Positions 44,158 to 53,649 are shown, counted from the stretch's first letter. The stretch is 64,000 nucleotides of DNA from Nostoc sphaeroides (GCF_003443655.1 NZ_CP031941.1:6213001-6277000); one strand, 5' to 3'. The notes: generated from the sequence alone by a model not told the origin. A program made the numbers and translations.

Positions 44158-47043
44158 ATGAGTCAGAGTTCACGGATTGTGTTAATTGTCGATGATTCCC
44201 CAGAAGACCGAGAACTTTATCGGCGGTATTTACTGCGTGACCAGGAGTATTCCCATACCTTTTTAGAGGCGACATTGGGTAAACAAGGACTGGAGCTATG
44301 GCAGGAACACCAGCCAGATGTGGTTTTACTTGATTATCGACTGCCCGATCTAGATGGATTAGAATTTCTGGCTCGGTTACAACCCTCCCTGCAACAGCCC
44401 TGTTTCCCAGTAATTATGGTAACGGGACAGGGCAACGAGGCGATCGCAGTTCAGGCGATGCAAGCCGGCGCCCAAGATTATCTAGTCAAAGGGCAAATTA
44501 CCACGCAAGGGTTACACCTGGCAATGAATCGAGCGATCGCCAGTGTGCAGATCCGTACCCAACTGCAACAGCAAATTGAACGAGAACGGTTGACTAGACA
44601 AATCAGCCAGCAAATTCACCAATCACTCGAACTAGATCAAATTCTCCAAACCACTGTAACTGAGGTGCGCCAGTTTCTCCAGACCGATCGCGTCATCGTT
44701 TTTCAGTTAGATTCTGATGTCAATGGCATCGTTGTCGCCGAATCTGTTATCGGAGAATGGCGAGCAGTCCTGTCTGCCAAAATGTATGACCCTTGCTTTG
44801 CCGAAAGTTGTATAGAACACTATCAGCAAGGGCGGGTGATGGCAAAATCTGATATCTATGACGGCAGTCTTGCCCCCTGTCATGTGGAATTTCTGGCGCA
44901 GTTTCAGGTACAGGCAAATTTGGTTGTCCCGATTCTGCGAGATGACGATTTGTGGGGACTTTTGATTGCCCATCATTGTACCGCCCCGCGATCGTGGCAG
45001 TTGATGGAAATTGAATTATTGCAACAACTTGCAGTTCACCTGGGAATTGCCCTCCAGCAAGCCAATGCTTATGCCCAATTAGAGCAGCAAAGTGAAGCCC
45101 GTTATCGCGCCATTGTTGAAGATCAAACAGACTTGATTGTTCGGTATTTACCTGATACCACCATTCAGTTTGTTAATAGTGCCTATTGTCGTTACTTTGG
45201 GATCAAACCAGAGGAAATTATTGGTAAGAGTTTTCAACCAGTAATTTTTCCAGAAGATCGAGAAATGGTTGCTCGCTTGGTAAATTCCATGAGTGCCGAA
45301 AATCCCACTATCACAATTGAGAACCGAGTCATTATCAATGGGGAAATTCGCTGGACTCAGTGGATTAACCGGATGATATTTAATCAGCAAGGGGAATGTA
45401 CAGAATTTCAATCTGTGGGACGAGATATTACCAAGCTGAAGGAGGCAGAAACCCAACTGCGTCTTAGTAGTGAGCATATCAGTTTAGCCAATGCCGAATT
45501 AGCCAGAGCCGCCCGACTCAAAGACGAATTTCTGGCAAACATGAGTCATGAGTTGCGTACCCCTCTCAACTCAATTCTCGGATTATCTGAAGCTTTATTA
45601 GAGGAAGTATTTGGTAGCTTAACGGCCAAACAAAGCCAGTTTATCCAGACCATCCAACAGAGTGGGCAACACTTACTTGAATTGATTAACGATATTTTAG
45701 ACCTATCTAAAATTGAATCAGGCAAGATGGAGATTGAATTGCGTCCAGTGTCGCTTCATTCGGTTTGTCAGTCTAGCCTCAATTTTGTTAAAGAACAAGC
45801 TCGACAAAAACAAATTCAGCTAACCTGTGAAATAGATGAAACTATCACCGAGATCGAAGCTGATGAACGGAGATTACTTCAGGTGTTGGTCAATTTGCTG
45901 ACAAACGCGGTTAAATTTACGCCCGATGGAGGTTGCGTCAAGTTTCAAATCAGGATGAACTCGTTACAGCAAGCCGTTGAATTTCGGGTAACTGATAACG
46001 GAATTGGCATTGCTCCAGAAAATCTCGACCTGATATTTCAGCCGTTTATTCAGTTAGACAGTTCCCTATCAAGACGTTACGCAGGAACGGGACTCGGATT
46101 ATCGATCATCCAACGGATCGTTGATCTACATGGTGGCAGCGTCTACGTCGAGAGCGAAGTAGGACGAGGGAGTAGCTTTAGTGTGATGTTGCCGTGGCAT
46201 CCCTTATTTAAACAAGATGACTCACCATTACCTGAAGCCCTATTGAACGAAGCTGAAATCGAAAAAGCTTTAGTGGTGGAAGATTCGGGTGTGGCTGCCA
46301 ACCAAATTAAACGATATTTTGCAGAATTAGGCGTAACCAGTGTAATTCACCCAGTTGGCGAAGGTGTATTGAAAGTTGCGTTAAAAGTCAAGCCGGATGT
46401 GATTGTGCTAGATATCTTGCTACCTAATAGTTCTGGGTGGGAAGTGTTAAGAGAGTTAAAAGCACATCCCCAAATTCAGAATATTCCAATTATTATTATT
46501 TCAGTGATAGATGAGCGATCGCGCAGCTTAGAATTAGGAGCTGCTGAATATCTTTTAAAACCTCTCTCGCGGCAAAAGTTTTATCAATCATTGAACCGGA
46601 TTTTTGCAAAGGTTCAATCGCCCAACCCACAAGCTGCCATTGACATGGCGGCGGCAGAATCAGCCCAAAACCCCAAAATTTTGTTAGCAGAAGACAATGA
46701 AGCTAACATCACTACGATCATGAATTACCTGGAAGCATATAATTTTGAGGTTATGCTTGCCCGCAATGGCTTAGAAGCTGTGGAAATGGCCAAACAGCAT
46801 CAGCCTGATCTGATCTTAATGGATATTCAAATGCCACAGATGGATGGATTAGAAGCAACCCGTCAAATTCGTGCCGATATCAAAACCCACTCAATTCCAA
46901 TCATTGCCCTGACAGCTTTGGTCATGCCGGGAGATTTAGAACGGTGTCTAGAAGCGGGCGCAAACCACTATTTAGCCAAGCCGATAAAACTCAAGCAGTT
47001 ATTGGAGACGATCGCCCAGCAACTCTCAAAAACTGATAATTAG
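44158..47043 (+). CDS. Hybrid histidine kinase, REC-GAF-PAS-kinase-REC-REC
   Basis: 961 residues, no membrane helix. REC1 (6-125; VLLDYRLPDLDGLEFL) is followed by a cyanobacteriochrome-like GAF (about 160-305, QFLQTDRVIVFQLDSDVNGI) that lacks an obvious chromophore Cys in the usual CH motif (YQQGRVM instead). A PAS (315-430), HisKA with MSHELRTPLNSILGLSEALL, HATPase (TDNGIGIAPENL, GTGLGLSIIQRI) and two C-terminal receivers (VIVLDILLPNSSGWEVL; LILMDIQMPQMDGLEATR) complete it. It starts 2 bp after the Rcp-like gene and so probably acts in the same light-signalling relay. The interrupted gene downstream was a paralogue of its N-terminus. Confidence 0.93.
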   Translation: MSQSSRIVLIVDDSPEDRELYRRYLLRDQEYSHTFLEATLGKQGLELWQEHQPDVVLLDYRLPDLDGLEFLARLQPSLQQPCFPVIMVTGQGNEAIAVQAMQAGAQDYLVKGQITTQGLHLAMNRAIASVQIRTQLQQQIERERLTRQISQQIHQSLELDQILQTTVTEVRQFLQTDRVIVFQLDSDVNGIVVAESVIGEWRAVLSAKMYDPCFAESCIEHYQQGRVMAKSDIYDGSLAPCHVEFLAQFQVQANLVVPILRDDDLWGLLIAHHCTAPRSWQLMEIELLQQLAVHLGIALQQANAYAQLEQQSEARYRAIVEDQTDLIVRYLPDTTIQFVNSAYCRYFGIKPEEIIGKSFQPVIFPEDREMVARLVNSMSAENPTITIENRVIINGEIRWTQWINRMIFNQQGECTEFQSVGRDITKLKEAETQLRLSSEHISLANAELARAARLKDEFLANMSHELRTPLNSILGLSEALLEEVFGSLTAKQSQFIQTIQQSGQHLLELINDILDLSKIESGKMEIELRPVSLHSVCQSSLNFVKEQARQKQIQLTCEIDETITEIEADERRLLQVLVNLLTNAVKFTPDGGCVKFQIRMNSLQQAVEFRVTDNGIGIAPENLDLIFQPFIQLDSSLSRRYAGTGLGLSIIQRIVDLHGGSVYVESEVGRGSSFSVMLPWHPLFKQDDSPLPEALLNEAEIEKALVVEDSGVAANQIKRYFAELGVTSVIHPVGEGVLKVALKVKPDVIVLDILLPNSSGWEVLRELKAHPQIQNIPIIIISVIDERSRSLELGAAEYLLKPLSRQKFYQSLNRIFAKVQSPNPQAAIDMAAAESAQNPKILLAEDNEANITTIMNYLEAYNFEVMLARNGLEAVEMAKQHQPDLILMDIQMPQMDGLEATRQIRADIKTHSIPIIALTALVMPGDLERCLEAGANHYLAKPIKLKQLLETIAQQLSKTDN

Positions 47044-47237
47044 CAATTAGAGATTTGAGTGAAAAAGAATTGTTTTGACGTAGCAGTGCTATGTCTCTAC
47101 ATGTATTATATTAGACGGCAATCTGCTATATGGTAAAATCTTTATCTGGATGAGGATTTTAGCGCTATTTTGAAAATAGTAATCTCTCTATGATAATCTG
47201 CGGGATGTGGGCTTGAACTCTATCCGCTTAATTCACG
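47044..47237. other. Short spacer between kinase genes
   Basis: 194 bp without recognised signals between the 961-residue kinase gene and the broken paralogue. It may carry the old promoter of the broken gene. Confidence 0.35.
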
Positions 47238-47348
47238 ATGTATCAGCTACAGCGCACCCTCTTAATTGTCGATGATTCCCCAGAAGATCGAGAACTTTAT
47301 CGGCGATATTTGTTGCGCGATCGCGAATTTTCTTACACTATCCTAGAA
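47238..47348 (+). pseudogene. N-terminal fragment of a hybrid kinase gene, broken by an IS
   Basis: From ATG 47238, 37 codons read MYQLQRTLLIVDDSPEDREL then YRRYLLRDREFSYTILE, nearly the same as the start of the 961-residue kinase gene (VDDSPEDRELYRRYLLRD). The reading frame then enters the IS and stops. The rest of this receiver is not found on the far side, where sequence resumes inside a PAS domain, so DNA was also deleted. Confidence 0.85.
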
Positions 47349-47497
47349 TTGGACTTTGGACAAAAAAGATTTGTTCGCGGGTATTAACCGCGAACAGGAA
47401 ATGATTAATCTTGTTTATAGTTTTTCGCCTCTTTGATCAAATCTGCTGACCCTACTAGAGACTCAAGTAGCTAAAGTAATATAAAAATTTATGTTCT

Positions 47498-47676
47498 TAG
47501 GACTTACGCATTGACAGAAAAGCCAAAATAACAGGTAGAGTTTTCAAGGCTGATAGCTAGATTTTTCAATGAGATTTTAGCGATCGCACTCAATCAAAGG
47601 TGATTGATAAAAGCCTGAAACAACGTATTTAGGTTGATGCACAAGATAGTTATTTTGTACAGTGCGTAAGTCCTAG
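47498..47676 (+). repeat. MITE-like element nested in the IS
   Basis: Ends TAGGACTTACGCATTGACAG and the complement, CTAGGACTTACGCACTGTAC, an inverted repeat of about 16 bp with one mismatch. The TAGGACTTACGCA terminus is common in cyanobacterial genomes. No coding capacity. Confidence 0.8.
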
Positions 47677-47829
47677 TTCTTTGGTGATATTACTTATTTG
47701 ATTTGGGACAAAAATTGTAAGCAAAGCGTATTAATTTCGCTTGCTTTAGCGTGGGCAGAAAAAAAGGATAGCCACCAGACCCCCAACAAATAGTAATATC
47801 AACGACAAAGTATCTTTGGGTAAATACTG

Positions 47830-49320
47830 ATGGCTATGCCAAAATTTAATAACAATCAATTAATAGCGCAATTTCAAGATTTTAGACAAAAAATTTACAA
47901 CTGTTTTGAATCATGTAGTGATGCCTGTATGAATTTGTTGGATGCGCTTGCGGGGAATACGGGAGCCAATTCAATTGCTGAGTTATCTTTAAGTCCTTTG
48001 TTTCCAAGAACCTATAACTCTATTTATAAAGCTATAATTGCATCATTTAATACAACTAGTCAGGAGATGAACAATGAAGAACAAGAAGGAGGAAAAGAAG
48101 AAGAAGAAAAAGAAGAAAAACCAAATAACTTAATTAGGGTGGTGTCTGAGTTAATTAGGCAACCACAACAACGCCCTTTTTACTTATTTGCAATAGATAC
48201 AACACCACATCCGCGTCCTTACGCGAGGACTTTAGCTGAACGTGGGTATATTTACCAGCCAAATACTATCAAGGGTAACAAACCTATTAATATTGGTCAT
48301 TCTTATTCGATACTTTCTATCTTACCAGAGAAAGAAACTGTGAATGCAGCCCCTTGGTCAATACCAATATCAGGAGAAAGGGTATCACTTGATAAAACTG
48401 GTGTTGATGTGGGTAGTGAACAAATTTCCGAAGTGATGTCTGATTCATCACTGCCCTGGCAGGAAAAATTGTGTGTCTTAGTAGCAGATAGCGCCTATAG
48501 TCAGCGTTCATTTCTGTTTGAACAGTCCAAACACAAAAATTTGGTAGTGATAGCCAGAGTTCGTAGTAATCGAATTTTCTACCAATCTCCACCCGTTGAC
48601 TCCTCAAAGAAAAAACGTGGTTGTCCAAAAAAATACGGTGAACGGTTTAATTTAGCTGATGTTGAAACTTGGCACTCTCCCGACGAGACAACACAAATTC
48701 AGCAGACAACCCGTAAGGGTCGTCTTTTAAACATCACCATACTCGCTTGGCATCAAATGTTGATGAGGGGAACCAAGCACCAAAAAATGTACCGTCATCC
48801 TTTTACTCTGATTAGGATTCATGTGACTGATGATACTAATCAATCTCTCTGGAAACCAATGTGGTTAATTGTCATAGGTGAGCAACGTGGAGAAATCTCA
48901 CCTACAGTTGCAAACCATTGCTATAGACAAAGGTTTGATATTGAACACATGTTGCGATTTAGCAAGCAGCATTTGTTGATGACGGAGTTTCAAACTCCAG
49001 ACGTCTTGCATGAGGAAAATTGGATACGTTTAGTAATGCTTGCTTACGCACAACTCTGGGCGGCAAAAGATTTAGCAACACACTTACCTAGACCGTGGGA
49101 GCGTTATTTAAAACCTCAAAGTGATACAATCATGACTCCCAGTACCGTGCAACGCGATTTTCCGAGAATTATTTCAGAGATTGGTACACCCGCTCGTTCT
49201 CCCAAAACCCGAGGAAATTCAATCGGTCGAGTTCAAGGTCAGGCTCAAACGCAACGCACTAAGCATCCTGTTGTCAAGAAGCAGTCAAAATCAACACCTA
49301 ATAAACAAAAAGCCGCGTAA
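47830..49320 (+). CDS. DDE transposase of the insertion sequence
   Basis: 496 residues. The likely catalytic triad is Asp in FAIDTTPHPRPYAR (about 121), Asp in VLVADSAYSQRS (about 222) and Glu in YRQRFDIEHMLRFSKQHLLM (about 374), which is the IS4/IS701-like YREK-type arrangement. A lysine/glutamate-rich low-complexity stretch (EEQEGGKEEEEKEEK) sits near residue 90, and the C-terminus is basic. The ORF appears intact, so the element may be active. The family name is not certain. The start is the ATG at 47830 (MAMPKFNN); a second ATG two codons later is possible. Confidence 0.88.
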   Translation: MAMPKFNNNQLIAQFQDFRQKIYNCFESCSDACMNLLDALAGNTGANSIAELSLSPLFPRTYNSIYKAIIASFNTTSQEMNNEEQEGGKEEEEKEEKPNNLIRVVSELIRQPQQRPFYLFAIDTTPHPRPYARTLAERGYIYQPNTIKGNKPINIGHSYSILSILPEKETVNAAPWSIPISGERVSLDKTGVDVGSEQISEVMSDSSLPWQEKLCVLVADSAYSQRSFLFEQSKHKNLVVIARVRSNRIFYQSPPVDSSKKKRGCPKKYGERFNLADVETWHSPDETTQIQQTTRKGRLLNITILAWHQMLMRGTKHQKMYRHPFTLIRIHVTDDTNQSLWKPMWLIVIGEQRGEISPTVANHCYRQRFDIEHMLRFSKQHLLMTEFQTPDVLHEENWIRLVMLAYAQLWAAKDLATHLPRPWERYLKPQSDTIMTPSTVQRDFPRIISEIGTPARSPKTRGNSIGRVQGQAQTQRTKHPVVKKQSKSTPNKQKAA

Positions 49321-49460
49321 ATTTTCTTAGGCTTTAGGCGTTTAACTCAGTTGTACTCAGTTTGAAAAATAACTGGGGTAATTTATGATGCCTAGATTTT
49401 AAGTTCGCGTGTAATCTACGCGAACACTTCTTTTTTGTCCAAAGTCCAAGGATCAAAGAG

Positions 49461-52400
49461 GTGTCTGAAAATCGAGTCAGCTATGTCAGTCCTGCATATA
49501 AAAAACTGTGGGGATTGAACCCGCAGGACTTGTATCAAGGACAACAAGCATGGATCGAGCGTATCCACCCAGAGGATCGAGAATCGACAGACAGAGCGTT
49601 TCAGGAAAAAGCTGCCGCCGGTAAATTTGATGAAGAATATCGGATTATTTTGCTCGATGGTAGTATTCGCTGGGTTCACGATCGCTGCTTTCCCCTGCGA
49701 GATGAAGCAGGAGAAATTTATCGGTTTGCCGGGATTGCCGAAGATATCAGCGATCGCAAACAGGCAGAGCAAGCTTTGCGAAAGAGTGAAGAACGCCTGC
49801 AAATGGCGCTGGAAGGTTCTGGTGGCGGTCTATGGGATTGGAATATTATTACTAATGAAGATTATTTCAGTTCCAGATGGCTAGAAATGCTGGGATATGA
49901 AAAAGGAGAGTTACCGAATGATTTTAGCAGTTGGGAGCGACTAATTCATCCTGACGATAAAGTTTGGGTGATGGAACGGTTGAATGCCCATCTTCAGGAC
50001 GATTCGGTGTCTTACAAATTTGAATATCAGATGTTAACCAAGTCTGGGGAGTGCAAATGGATTGCCAACCACGGAAAAGTAGTTTCGCGCGATCAACAGG
50101 GCAATCCCCTGCGAATGGCAGGCATCCATCATGATGTCACAGATCGCAAACAGGCAGAGCTTGCTTTGCGAAAGAGTGAAGAATTTAAGAACCGCATTTT
50201 AGAGAGTAGTTCTGACTGCATCAAGGTATTAAGCCTTGATGGGCGGCTCCTGTACATGAATACAGGTGGACTTTGCTTAATGGAAATTGACGACTTAAAT
50301 TCCTACCTCAATACTGAATGGGTTTGTTTCTGGGAAGGCAGCTATCGGCAACAAGCAGAGGAGGCAATTGCCGCCGCTAAAACAGGTGAAATCAGCATTT
50401 TTCGCGGATACTGCTTAACGGTAAAAGGCACTCCCAAATGGTGGGAAGTGGTCGTTAGCCCGATTCTGGACGCTTTCGGGCAAGTAGAACGAATCTTATT
50501 GATTTCACGAGATATCACCGAGCGTAAAAAGACAGAACTCCTATTGCAAGAGAGCGAAGCCCGATTGAAACTAGCGTACAAAGCCACGCGATCGGGAGTA
50601 TGGGATTGGGACATTACCCACAACATCGCTCATGTATCTGAAGAATACTGCAATCTCTTGGGGTTTGACCCAACCACACAGGAAATAAGCTTTGAAGAGT
50701 GGTTAAGCCGCTTGCACCCAGACGATCGCACCTTCGCCAGTGAAGTGGTGAGTCGCACCATCGAGGAACAGCAAGAGTATTATGAAACTGATTACCGCAT
50801 TTTACACCCTAATGGGATTCGCTGGTTAGCAGCTAGAGCTAAGGTTTTCTACGATGCCGCAGGCAATGGGGTACGGATGCTGGGCAACGTGCAAGATATC
50901 ACCGATCGCAAACAAGTAGAGGAAGAATTACGGCAAAGTGAAGAACGCTACCGCTACCTAGCAGAGGCGATTCCGCAACTTGTTTGGACTTGCAATGCCA
51001 GTGGTTCGTGCGATTACGCAAATCAACGATTGTGTGACTATACCGGATTGACCTTTGAACAGATTTTAGGGCATGGTTGGATATCAGCCGTTCATCCAGA
51101 GGATAGACAAACGGCTCAATCTATGTGGAATAATGCTGTGGATTGTGGCAGTAGCTATCGCCACGAATACCGCTTTAAAAGAGCTGCTGATAGCAGCTAC
51201 CGTTGGCATCTGGTACTGGGACTGCCGCTAAAAGACCAACAGGGACAGGTAGTGAAATGGTTTGGCACCTGCACAGATATTCACGATCAAAAGGAACTAG
51301 AAGTTGAACGCAATCGCCTACTTGCCCAAGAGCAAGCAGCCAGAGCAGAAGCCGAACGCGCCAATCGGATCAAAGATGAGTTTTTGGCGGTTCTCTCCCA
51401 CGAATTGCGATCGCCTCTTAACCCAATTCTCGGCTGGACAAAACTGCTACAAACCCGCAAATTTAATGAAACCAAAACAGCCGAAGCTTTGGCCACCATT
51501 GAACGCAACGCTAAACTGCAAACTCAACTGATTGATGACTTGCTGGATGTAGCCAAGATTCTACGCGGCAAACTCAGCATCCAGGCTACTCCTGTGAATC
51601 TGGCATCTGTCATTGAATCTGCGATCGACACGGTAACTACAGCAGCCGTTGCCAAATCAATTTTGTTACATCCGGTACTGCCGAATATTGGGCAAGTCTC
51701 TGGAGATTCCAACCGCCTGCAACAGATTATTTGGAATTTACTTTCCAATGCTATTAAGTTTACCCCCAACGGAGGACGGGTTGAAATCCGATTAGAGCGA
51801 GTAGATCAGCAGACACAGATTATCGTTAGTGACACTGGCAAAGGCATTAACCATGAGTTTCTCCCGTATATTTTTGAATCATTCCGTCAAGAAGATGTCT
51901 CAGTTACTCGCAAGTATGGGGGGTTAGGATTGGGGTTAGCGATCGTCCGGCAGTTGGTTGAGGCTCACGGCGGCACGATCGCGGCTGATAGCCCAGGTGA
52001 AGGCTTGGGAGCTACCTTTACAGTCCAGTTGCCACTGCTGAATGTTGAACCGGAAACCCCGCAGACAGATGAGTTACCACAACCAGCACTCGAACTCACG
52101 GGTATTCGAGTTCTCACAGTTGATGATGATCCTGATGCCCGTGAGTTATTAACAGTATTGCTTGCTGAATACGGAGCTACAGTCCTGACTGTTGCCTCTG
52201 CGGCAGAAGTGTTGGCAAATCTGGAGTCCTTTCAACCCGATGTCTTAGTCAGTGATATTGGAATGCCCGAAGTTGATGGTTATTCTCTGATTCAACAAAT
52301 CCGCACTTTAACCCCGGAAAAATGCGGGGAAATTCCTGCGATCGCTTTGACTGCCTATGCCAGAGTTGATGATTACCAACGATCTATAAGCAGTGGTTAT

Positions 52401-52493
52401 CAACGGCACGTTACCAAGCCCCTTGATCCAGAAGAGTTAGTTCAAGCTGTGGTGGCACTGGTACACAGTAAACCATCTTTTTTCTTAAAATAA
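49461..52493 (+). CDS. Multi-PAS hybrid histidine kinase, 5'-truncated by the IS
   Basis: About 1010 codons remain, in frame from the IS edge. The first residues (RIKEVSENRVSYVSPAYKKL) are the middle of a PAS domain whose start is missing, so the listed GTG start is only formal. Five PAS domains are seen (about 1-95, 110-230, 240-355, 365-485, 495-615), each ending near a DITDRK-like motif. HisKA has LSHELRSPLNPILGWTKLLQ, HATPase NAIKFTPNGG and LGLGLAIVRQLVEAHGG, and the C-terminal REC VSDIGMPEVDGYSLIQQ. With no native start or promoter it is probably not expressed, unless from the IS. Confidence 0.85.
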   Translation: MSENRVSYVSPAYKKLWGLNPQDLYQGQQAWIERIHPEDRESTDRAFQEKAAAGKFDEEYRIILLDGSIRWVHDRCFPLRDEAGEIYRFAGIAEDISDRKQAEQALRKSEERLQMALEGSGGGLWDWNIITNEDYFSSRWLEMLGYEKGELPNDFSSWERLIHPDDKVWVMERLNAHLQDDSVSYKFEYQMLTKSGECKWIANHGKVVSRDQQGNPLRMAGIHHDVTDRKQAELALRKSEEFKNRILESSSDCIKVLSLDGRLLYMNTGGLCLMEIDDLNSYLNTEWVCFWEGSYRQQAEEAIAAAKTGEISIFRGYCLTVKGTPKWWEVVVSPILDAFGQVERILLISRDITERKKTELLLQESEARLKLAYKATRSGVWDWDITHNIAHVSEEYCNLLGFDPTTQEISFEEWLSRLHPDDRTFASEVVSRTIEEQQEYYETDYRILHPNGIRWLAARAKVFYDAAGNGVRMLGNVQDITDRKQVEEELRQSEERYRYLAEAIPQLVWTCNASGSCDYANQRLCDYTGLTFEQILGHGWISAVHPEDRQTAQSMWNNAVDCGSSYRHEYRFKRAADSSYRWHLVLGLPLKDQQGQVVKWFGTCTDIHDQKELEVERNRLLAQEQAARAEAERANRIKDEFLAVLSHELRSPLNPILGWTKLLQTRKFNETKTAEALATIERNAKLQTQLIDDLLDVAKILRGKLSIQATPVNLASVIESAIDTVTTAAVAKSILLHPVLPNIGQVSGDSNRLQQIIWNLLSNAIKFTPNGGRVEIRLERVDQQTQIIVSDTGKGINHEFLPYIFESFRQEDVSVTRKYGGLGLGLAIVRQLVEAHGGTIAADSPGEGLGATFTVQLPLLNVEPETPQTDELPQPALELTGIRVLTVDDDPDARELLTVLLAEYGATVLTVASAAEVLANLESFQPDVLVSDIGMPEVDGYSLIQQIRTLTPEKCGEIPAIALTAYARVDDYQRSISSGYQRHVTKPLDPEELVQAVVALVHSKPSFFLK

Positions 52494-52500
52494 TTCCGTT

Positions 52501-52640
52501 TAAGGGACTTCCAAGTAAAAAAATATTCCATTGCTATTGTTCACTGTTGACCGTTGACGGTTCACGAGTTTTCAGTCAACAGTCAACAGTCAACAGTCAA
52601 CGACTTTAATGTGGAATAATTTATTTTTTGGAGTTCCCTA
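52501..52640 (+). repeat. MITE-like element, family 1, copy 3
   Basis: Begins TAAGGGACTTCCAAGTAAAA and ends TTTTTTGGAGTTCCCTA. It is nearly identical to the copy at 34133-34258 but with two more AGTCAAC heptamers, which directly shows heptamer copy change inside an otherwise conserved element. Confidence 0.88.
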
Positions 52641-52695
52641 AGTACTTATTTGCTGAATAAACATCTGATGCTCCACTGAACTTAGCCGAATGGCA

Positions 52696-52881
52696 CTAAG
52701 AAAAGCGCAAAGGTGATGCCACGTAAACGACTCCTTCAATCAATTCAGCTTTTTTGAGGTTGGGCATGGCATTATAGCGACGTTCAAACTCTGGACGAAT
52801 AAGGCGATCGCCACTCTCAAGAGGCGGAATGTCGGAGGTAGAATCAGTTGGAGTTGGATGTGATCGAGAGGTGTTGACCAC
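52696..52881 (-). pseudogene. N-terminal remnant of a Uma2-family (DUF820) nuclease gene
   Basis: 61 codons with GDRLIRPEFERRYNAMPNLK, KAELIEGVVYVASPLRF, the conserved opening of cyanobacterial Uma2 proteins, which are about 190-220 residues long. It then meets a stop and the catalytic part is absent. Confidence 0.75.
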
Positions 52882-53111
52882 GAAAGCAGCCGATAGAGGT
52901 GGTTAAAACAATTCGCTTTTTCGCAATACCTCGACTTACCTCGGCTTACCTCGGCTTCGCTCGGCACAAGTCGCTCGGCACAAGTCGCTCGGCACAAGTT
53001 CGCAATTCGCAATTACGTTTTGTGACGGGGATTTATACCCCGACACTTTCACGCGCTGCCTGTCTTGCTGGGGACTTAAACCCCCAAAGTTCGTTAAATT
53101 GATTGTAGTCT

Positions 53112-53142
53112 TGTAGAGACGGCGATTCATCGCGTCTCTTGC
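53112..53142. repeat. GAGACG near-palindrome
   Basis: TGTAGAGACGGCGATTCATC followed by GCGTCTCTT, related to 41045-41075 and to the perfect palindromes at 56355 and 61951. Confidence 0.55.
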
Positions 53143-53252
53143 TTAACCGAACAGTATTGCTACGTCTCTACATTGTTTTTTAGTGTTACGTCTCTATAGA
53201 CATCGCTCAAATTTAAACATTAGTTGTCAAAGTTTGAACGTTTGCAGCTAAT

Positions 53253-53458
53253 GTTCTTCCATATATAAGAAAGGCTTAAGCATTTGCAGCAAAGGTATAA
53301 TTAGTTGTTGCAAACGCTTAATACTTTGCAACAATTGCTCTTCCATGTATAAGAAAGGCTTAAGTATTTGCAGCAAAGGTATAATTAGTTGTTGCAAACG
53401 CTTAATACTTTGCAACAATTGCTCTTCCATGTATAAGAAAGGCTTAAGTATTTGCAAC
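53253..53458 (-). repeat. 84-bp tandem repeat
   Basis: About 2.5 copies of an 84-bp unit that begins TCTTCCATGTATAAGAAAGG (at about 53255, 53339, 53423). On the minus strand it stays open as a 28-residue leucine-rich unit (LQILKPFLYMEEQLLQSIKR, LQQLIIPL). A small amphipathic protein cannot be ruled out, but no ribosome site supports it. Confidence 0.7.
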
Positions 53459-53649
53459 AATCATTGTAATGAACTTATAAATCTATTTATTGCCAGAAAT
53501 TTAACAACAAAGGTAGTTTTTGCAAGAGGAATACTGTTCTCTCTGTCTCCTGAGTTTTTTGTTAAACCAGACTACATCTATGTTTTCTTTAGATAAGTGC
53601 AAAAAGGACATAAACTTTTTGATGTAAAACGAAGCATTAAAAAGTGGTT

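Larger units (their letters stand above)
47349..49449 (+). mobile_element. Insertion sequence with DDE transposase
   Basis: About 2.1 kb bounded by inverted repeats TTGGACTTTGGACAAAAAAG at 47349 and its perfect complement CTTTTTTGTCCAAAGTCCAA ending 49449. Just inside each end is a hairpin (TTCGCGG/CCGCGAA on the left, TTCGCGT/ACGCGAA on the right). One transposase gene is at 47830-49320. A separate MITE (47498-47676) is nested in the left arm. No target duplication is evident, in line with a deletion at the insertion site. Confidence 0.85.
52494..53649. other. Repeat-rich intergenic region with gene remnants
   Basis: 1.15 kb with a family-1 MITE, a Uma2 remnant, a short tandem repeat of CTCGGCACAAGTCG units (about 52930-52995), a GAGACG near-palindrome (53112-53142) and an 84-bp tandem repeat (53253-53458). 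No intact gene is supported. Confidence 0.65.

Noticed and set aside
52740..53130. ORFs containing CRATCAER repeats
   Set aside because: They read through a short tandem CTCGGCACAAGTCG repeat and are out of frame with the Uma2 remnant.
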